Part shown: positions 60,024-64,000 of the stretch, piece by piece
Layout: every line of letters begins with the position of its first letter
Numbering within the stretch: the stretch's first letter is position 1
Assembly: GCA_937927945.1 (NCBI GenBank)
Contig: CALEYW010000046.1
Coordinates: forward strand, 62,001 to 126,000
Direction: 5' to 3'
Origin: an uncultured candidate division WPS-2 bacterium
GTDB taxonomy: Bacteria > Vulcanimicrobiota > Vulcanimicrobiia > Vulcanimicrobiales > Vulcanimicrobiaceae
DNA: 64,000 nucleotides
Notes under the pieces: model-generated
What the model was told of the DNA's origin: nothing
Databases searched by the model: none
The model's input: only the letters and a program-made list of their open reading frames with translations
Program-made: the position numbers and the translations under genes

Positions 60024-61973
60024 GTGCTGGAGGCGATCGTCAACGTCGCGCTGCGAGCGATCCTCGCCAGCGTCCTGCTGGGCGGCGTGCTGGTCCTCGC
60101 CGTCCTCGCCGCGACCCGCTGGCTGTCCCTCACCGCATCGACCCGCCACGCTCTCTGGACGATCGCTCTCATCGCGATGGCGGTGATGCCTCTTGCCGGG
60201 CTGGGCGTCAGCCTCGCCCGCGGCATGGCTCCGCGGCCCGCCCTCGTCGCCGACTCACCCGCCGTCGTCGATCCCGTGCCCGCGCACCATGCCGCACCGA
60301 ACACGCATCCGGACCCGTCGGGCGGAGCATCGTCGCACTACGCCGCGGCGTCACGCCCCGCCGGCTTCTCGTTCCCGCACCTCGGCTTCACTGGCTTCAA
60401 CTTCACGCCGCGGCTGTCGCGAGAGCTGGCGCTCGGCGTCGTCGGCGTGTGGCTGGCCGGCGCGCTGATCGGCCTCGTCGGGCTGTTGGCGAGCATCGTG
60501 CGCGTCCGGGGGCTCAAGAAGCGGTCCAGCCCGCTCGAAGGCGACCTCGCCGACGAGCTGCCCTGGCTCACCGACGTCGCCTCCGGACGCGAGATCTATC
60601 TGCGCCTCTCGTTCGAGACCGAGACGCCCGTCGCGATCGGTTTCCGGCGGCCCGTGATCTTGATCCCGACCGAGCTGGCGACCGCGGCCGGTCTCGGCGG
60701 GATCGAATCGCTCATCCTCCACGAACACGCGCACCTGCGGCGCTACGACGACTGGACGAACCTCGTGCAGCGCACGATCGAACGCGTCTTCTGGTTCAAC
60801 CCGATCGTGTGGCTGGTCGGGCGGCGCATCGCGCTCGAACGCGAGATCGCCTCCGACGACGCGGTCGTCGAGAAGACCGGCGCGGCCCACGAGTACGCCA
60901 CGTCGCTGTGGCGGCTGGCGCGCGAGATGCGCATGCCGGAACACGCGGTGGTCGCGCCCGGCGCGCTGCTCACCCGCAAGCAGATCACCGTGCGCATCGA
61001 GCTGCTGCTCGACAAGAACCGCGCGCGGCTGCGCCGTTCCCCGGCGGCCGCCTGCGGCGTCGTTCTGGCCGGGCTGCTCGCCGTCGGGTTCGTCGCGACG
61101 AGCGCGCCGGCAGTTGAGCTTCCCGCCGCTCCGCTCTCCGCTATGGCCGCCGATCAGCACATCATCATCGTTCAGCAGCCGCGGAGCGACCTGACCGTCG
61201 TGCCGCCCACCGTCCCGGTGCGGCCGACGCCGCCGCTTCCGGACGTGGCGCCGGTGCCGCACGTGCACGTCGACGTCGCCGCGATCATCCACGACGCGCT
61301 CGCCGATCTGCCCAAACAAATCGCGCAAGACGAGCCCGGCATGCCGCACAGCGGCCGATCGTTGAATGGTCTGAAGCTCACCCGAGACCTGATCGCGGAA
61401 TGCAAGGGATGTTCGCTGCGCAACGCCGACATGCGGGGGCTCGATCTGCACGGTCTCACGCTGGTCGGCGACAACATGAGCGGCGCCGACCTGCGCGGCG
61501 CGAACCTGGCCGGCGCTCGGCTCACCGGCGTCTCGCTGGCGCGCGCAAACCTCTCGACGGCCGACCTGCGCGGCGCGGTGCTGAGGGGCGTCGAACTGCG
61601 CGATGCCAACTTCGACGGCGCGCTGCTCGACGATGTCCGTCTTAACGGCGTTTCGTTCAGACACGTGAGCCTGCGCGGAGTGGCGCTGCGCAGCGTTGTC
61701 GCGAACTGCAGCGGCTGCGATTTCTCCGGGATGGATCTGCACGGGCAGGACCTGCACGGCATCACGCTAATCGGGGCCGACTTCAGTCGGGCCGACCTGC
61801 GCAACGCGAACCTCGCGAACGTGCGCTTCAGCGGCGTCGACTTCTCGTACGCCAACCTCAGCGGCGCCGATCTGAGCGGCGCGATTTTAAGCGGATGCCA
61901 GCTCGGCGGCACCAACCTGCACGGCGCCAAAACCACCGGCATGACCTTGCAAGGGACCGTGCTCGGCGGCTGA
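60024..61973 (+). CDS. BlaR1-like M56 membrane metalloprotease with C-terminal pentapeptide repeats
   Basis: A 649-residue receptor-protease, GTG start. Transmembrane helices near 11-30, 43-65, 134-157 and 341-361 frame a cytosolic M56 domain with HEHAH (233-237) and REIASDDAV (E274) as zinc ligands. A Pro-rich linker (394-415) leads to a periplasmic part that replaces the usual penicillin-binding sensor. Residues 460-649 are pentapeptide repeats (GADLRGANLAGARLTGVSL) in two homologous blocks, each opening with a CxxC pair (C460/C463, C562/C565). It probably senses an unknown signal and cleaves BlaI. Confidence 0.9.
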   Translation: MLEAIVNVALRAILASVLLGGVLVLAVLAATRWLSLTASTRHALWTIALIAMAVMPLAGLGVSLARGMAPRPALVADSPAVVDPVPAHHAAPNTHPDPSGGASSHYAAASRPAGFSFPHLGFTGFNFTPRLSRELALGVVGVWLAGALIGLVGLLASIVRVRGLKKRSSPLEGDLADELPWLTDVASGREIYLRLSFETETPVAIGFRRPVILIPTELATAAGLGGIESLILHEHAHLRRYDDWTNLVQRTIERVFWFNPIVWLVGRRIALEREIASDDAVVEKTGAAHEYATSLWRLAREMRMPEHAVVAPGALLTRKQITVRIELLLDKNRARLRRSPAAACGVVLAGLLAVGFVATSAPAVELPAAPLSAMAADQHIIIVQQPRSDLTVVPPTVPVRPTPPLPDVAPVPHVHVDVAAIIHDALADLPKQIAQDEPGMPHSGRSLNGLKLTRDLIAECKGCSLRNADMRGLDLHGLTLVGDNMSGADLRGANLAGARLTGVSLARANLSTADLRGAVLRGVELRDANFDGALLDDVRLNGVSFRHVSLRGVALRSVVANCSGCDFSGMDLHGQDLHGITLIGADFSRADLRNANLANVRFSGVDFSYANLSGADLSGAILSGCQLGGTNLHGAKTTGMTLQGTVLGG

Positions 61974-62035
61974 CGCCGAGCCTCTTTCTCGTGCTCGTCA
62001 CTCTTATATCGTTAGTTGCAAGGAGTCATTCGTGA

Positions 62036-62230
62036 TCCGACCGCCCGCGTTGGTGCCCGTTCACCGATGGCGATCGACCGCGTTCGTGCCGTCACGGCAG
62101 CGTCGGCGTCCATCGCTCGGCGCACGACCGCCGCTCCGTCTGGATCGGCGACGGCGACGTTGCGATCCCGTCCGTCCCGCCGTTGCCACCCGTGCCGCCG
62201 GCGCCGCCGGACGAGCGCGAGAGTCCCTGA
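62036..62230 (+). pseudogene. Possible remnant of a short Pro-rich reading frame
   Basis: One frame ends HRSAHDRRSVWIGDGDVAIP then PPLPPVPPAPPDE and TGA at 62228. The composition recalls the linker of the preceding receptor. A ribosome site (AAGGAG) and GTG at 62032 sit just upstream but in a different frame. This may be a frameshifted small gene or chance; the weak evidence leaves it open. Confidence 0.2.
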
Positions 62231-62241
62231 CGTTTAGGACG

Positions 62242-62562
62242 CTAGCGGCGAGCGATCATGACGGCGACGCGGCGCCGTTCGGCAAAGAAGCGGGGCAGCC
62301 ACGTGTCGCGCGGATACTTCGCCCGCCAATCGGAGATCGCGTCGTCGACGAGCGCGAGCATCCCGCTCATCGAGGCCACGTTGCGCTCGCCGCCCGCGGC
62401 ACGGCGCTCCAGACCGTCGAGGGCATTGCGAATACCGAGCACGCTCATCTTCATCCGGCCGAAGTACTCGTCGGCCGGCGCCAGGTCGTGAATGCTCCTG
62501 GCTTGCGCGGTCGAACACAGACACGCAGCGAGCATTGCGACGATGAGGAGCGTGCGACGCAT
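62242..62562 (-). CDS. Small secreted helical protein, paralogue 1
   Basis: A 106-residue protein with AGGAGG five bases before the ATG and a signal peptide (MRRTLLIVAMLAACLCSTAQ). The mature part is helical and shares LAPADEYFGRMKMSVLGIRN with the next gene. No catalytic motif or cysteine is present in the mature chain. Second of two tandem duplicates on this strand. Function unknown. Confidence 0.75.
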   Translation of the reverse strand: MRRTLLIVAMLAACLCSTAQARSIHDLAPADEYFGRMKMSVLGIRNALDGLERRAAGGERNVASMSGMLALVDDAISDWRAKYPRDTWLPRFFAERRRVAVMIARR

Positions 62563-62577
62563 GGAAACCTCCTGGAG

Positions 62578-62979
62578 TCAGTATCGCGGCTGCTGAGCGT
62601 ACTCGCTCTGCGGATACGAGGCGATGAGCCAATCGAGCGTGTCGTTCTTGCGCACCCGCGCGTCGTCCAAGTCGAGTTTGGCGTAGAGCTGCGCGAGCGC
62701 GTAGGCGTACTTGGGGATCCACGGATCGCGCGGGAAGTGGGTCTGCCAGTCGCGCAATGCGTCCTCGACCAGGACCGCCTTGTCGAAGATGTGCTCGGCC
62801 TGCCCGGGTTCCACGTCGGCGCGCGCGGCCAGATCGCGCAGCGAATTGCGAACGCCCAGGATGCTCATCTTCAACCGCCCAAAATAGCGATCGGCCGGCG
62901 CGAGACCCGACATCGGTTTCGCAATCACTGGGGCGGCGAACGATGCCACGAGCAGCAATGCCAAGAAGATCCGCTTCAT
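62578..62979 (-). CDS. Small secreted helical protein, paralogue 2
   Basis: A 133-residue secreted protein, signal peptide MKRIFLALLLVASFAAPVIA. It shares LAPADRYFGRLKMSILGVRN, then a DW-F/YPRD-W motif with its neighbour (DWQTHFPRDPWIPKY versus DWRAKYPRDTWLPRF), and has an added C-terminal helix ending QQPRY. A start 9 bases upstream is possible. It is transcribed ahead of paralogue 1 with 15 bases between them. Function unknown. Confidence 0.75.
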   Translation of the reverse strand: MKRIFLALLLVASFAAPVIAKPMSGLAPADRYFGRLKMSILGVRNSLRDLAARADVEPGQAEHIFDKAVLVEDALRDWQTHFPRDPWIPKYAYALAQLYAKLDLDDARVRKNDTLDWLIASYPQSEYAQQPRY

Positions 62980-63144
62980 AACGAGCACGTCCTTGTCGCA
63001 GGGGTGAACGAGCGTGCCCGCAACCAGTCCATGGCTGCCGCTCGTATGACCTCTATCGGACGCCTCCGTCGCTGAATTCAGTCCGCGAGGAAGCGTCCGT
63101 TCGTCACGTGCACGGTAGTGTGACGCCCATCCGCGGGCGAGCGC

Positions 63145-64000
63145 TTATTCGGGATCGGCGAACAAGAACGCGAGATCTTCGCGAGTCAGCGTCTTCGCCA
63201 CCGCGCTGTCGGCCTTCACGACCGTCCTGGACAAGGCGGTCTTGCGCTCGGCGAGCGCGCGGATCTTCTCCTCGACCGAGCCGGCGGTCACCATGCGATA
63301 CGCGGTGACCGGGCGGATCTGCCCGATGCGGTGCGTTCGATCGATAGCCTGGCGCTCGACCGCCGGATTCCACCACGGATCGTAGAGGATCACGTAGTCG
63401 GCGGCCGTCAGCGTCAGGCCGACGCCGCCCGCCTTGAGCGAGCAGAGAAACACCGGCGGTCCGTCGTCGCTCATGAACCGTTCGACTTCGGCCTGCCGAT
63501 CGCGGTCCTTGGTCGAGCCGTCGAGGTAGCCGTAGGCGACGCCGCGCCGGTCGAGCGCCGTGCGCATCACCTTGAGCATCGAGGAGAACGCGCTGAACAC
63601 CAGCACCTTGTGGCCGCCGTCGAGCACTTCGTCGACCGTCTCGAGGAAAGCGTCGAACTTGCCGCTGGCCTCGGGGTCGTCCAAATACTCCGGCACCAGC
63701 AAGCCCGGATGCGCGCACACCTGGCGCAAGCGCGTGAGCGCCGCGAGTACGTGCACCGTCGCCGATTCGGCGCCGTCTTCGTCCAGCTTCGCCAGCACGT
63801 CGCGCCGCGCGGCCTCGGCGATCCCGCGATACAACCGCCGCTGCAGCGGCGTGAGCTCGCACTCGATGATCGCTTCGGTCCGTTCCGGTAGTTCTTTCGC
63901 GACGTCTTCTTTGGTGCGCCGGAGCAGGAAGGGCTCCAGGCGCGAGCGCAGCGACATCGCCGCTCGCTCGTCGCCGTCCGCGATCGGGAGCTCGAACCGC
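63145..64000 (-). CDS. SNF2-family DNA helicase, C-terminal part
   Basis: The gene enters from the right edge and about 285 codons are visible. PFLLRRTKEDVAKELPERTE is the SNF2 linker, VLVFSAFSSMLKVMRTAL motif IV, FLCSLKAGGVGLTLTAADYV motif V and YDPWWNPAVERQAIDRTHRI motif VI with the arginine finger. It is a dsDNA translocase of the bacterial HepA/RapA-like SNF2 group. Substrate and accessory domains are beyond the window. Confidence 0.95.
   Translation of the reverse strand, partial: RFELPIADGDERAAMSLRSRLEPFLLRRTKEDVAKELPERTEAIIECELTPLQRRLYRGIAEAARRDVLAKLDEDGAESATVHVLAALTRLRQVCAHPGLLVPEYLDDPEASGKFDAFLETVDEVLDGGHKVLVFSAFSSMLKVMRTALDRRGVAYGYLDGSTKDRDRQAEVERFMSDDGPPVFLCSLKAGGVGLTLTAADYVILYDPWWNPAVERQAIDRTHRIGQIRPVTAYRMVTAGSVEEKIRALAERKTALSRTVVKADSAVAKTLTREDLAFLFADPE

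Overview
The window is high-GC, tightly packed bacterial chromosome with many ATGA or TGATG stop/start overlaps. No rRNA, tRNA, CRISPR array, insertion sequence or phage gene was recognised. The gene mix is a FakA/PlsX/DegV lipid cluster, a pentose-phosphate operon with a transaldolase-phosphoglucose isomerase fusion and OpcA, a BTAD (SARP-type) ATPase regulator, M16 peptidase pairs and a RhiA-like protein. With several promoters sitting directly on start codons, this suggests a soil-type lineage outside the well-studied phyla. My best guess is Eremiobacterota/Vulcanimicrobiota (WPS-2) or a relative of Actinobacteria. That is an inference from gene content and was not tested.

Layout. 1-3.1 kb (minus): fatty-acid kinase FakA, PlsX and a DegV/FakB-like protein. 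3.4 kb: rpmB. 4.1-11.4 kb (minus): a housekeeping operon running cmk, plsC, ispH, a shortened prenyl synthase, yebC, a PASTA membrane protein, rpe, thiL and a pyridoxal kinase-like gene. 11.5-12.2 kb: decayed genes. 12.2-21.8 kb (plus): radA, an S9 peptidase and two M16 peptidases flanking ftcD. 22-28.9 kb: DUF1059 protein, methyltransferase, BTAD/ATPase/TPR regulator, dapC-like and dapD. 29-38.2 kb (plus): tkt, tal-pgi, gnd, zwf, opcA, pgl, a complete oxidative plus non-oxidative pentose phosphate set. 38.3-43.6 kb: RhiA-like protein, cysteine-synthase-like enzyme, beta-oxidation FadB/FadA pair and a VOC protein divergent from a WYL regulator. 44.6-50.5 kb: a TolC-HlyD-TetR-STAS/LolA operon divergent from a class A beta-lactamase-like gene, separated by a long inverted repeat. 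50.5-55 kb: branched-chain amino-acid-type ABC transporter. 55-56.5 kb: a tandem RNA array. 56.5-59.5 kb: His-rich secreted protein, WYL regulator and a second substrate-binding protein. 59.6-62 kb: BlaI plus a BlaR1-like M56 protease fused to pentapeptide repeats. 62.2-64 kb: two paralogous secreted proteins and the C-terminal part of a SNF2 helicase.

The strongest candidate for something undescribed is the 1.5 kb between livF and the His-rich protein. It holds four tandem copies of an approximately 200-nt RNA gene. Each copy has its own sigma70-like promoter, a pair or trio of GTGGA direct repeats at exactly 20-bp spacing upstream, and the same hairpins, several GNRA-capped, with compensatory base changes. 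A second candidate is a roughly 110-bp dispersed element, present three times, whose central hairpin differs in sequence in every copy but always pairs. A third is the M56-pentapeptide receptor, whose sensor part contains two homologous blocks that each begin with a CxxC pair.
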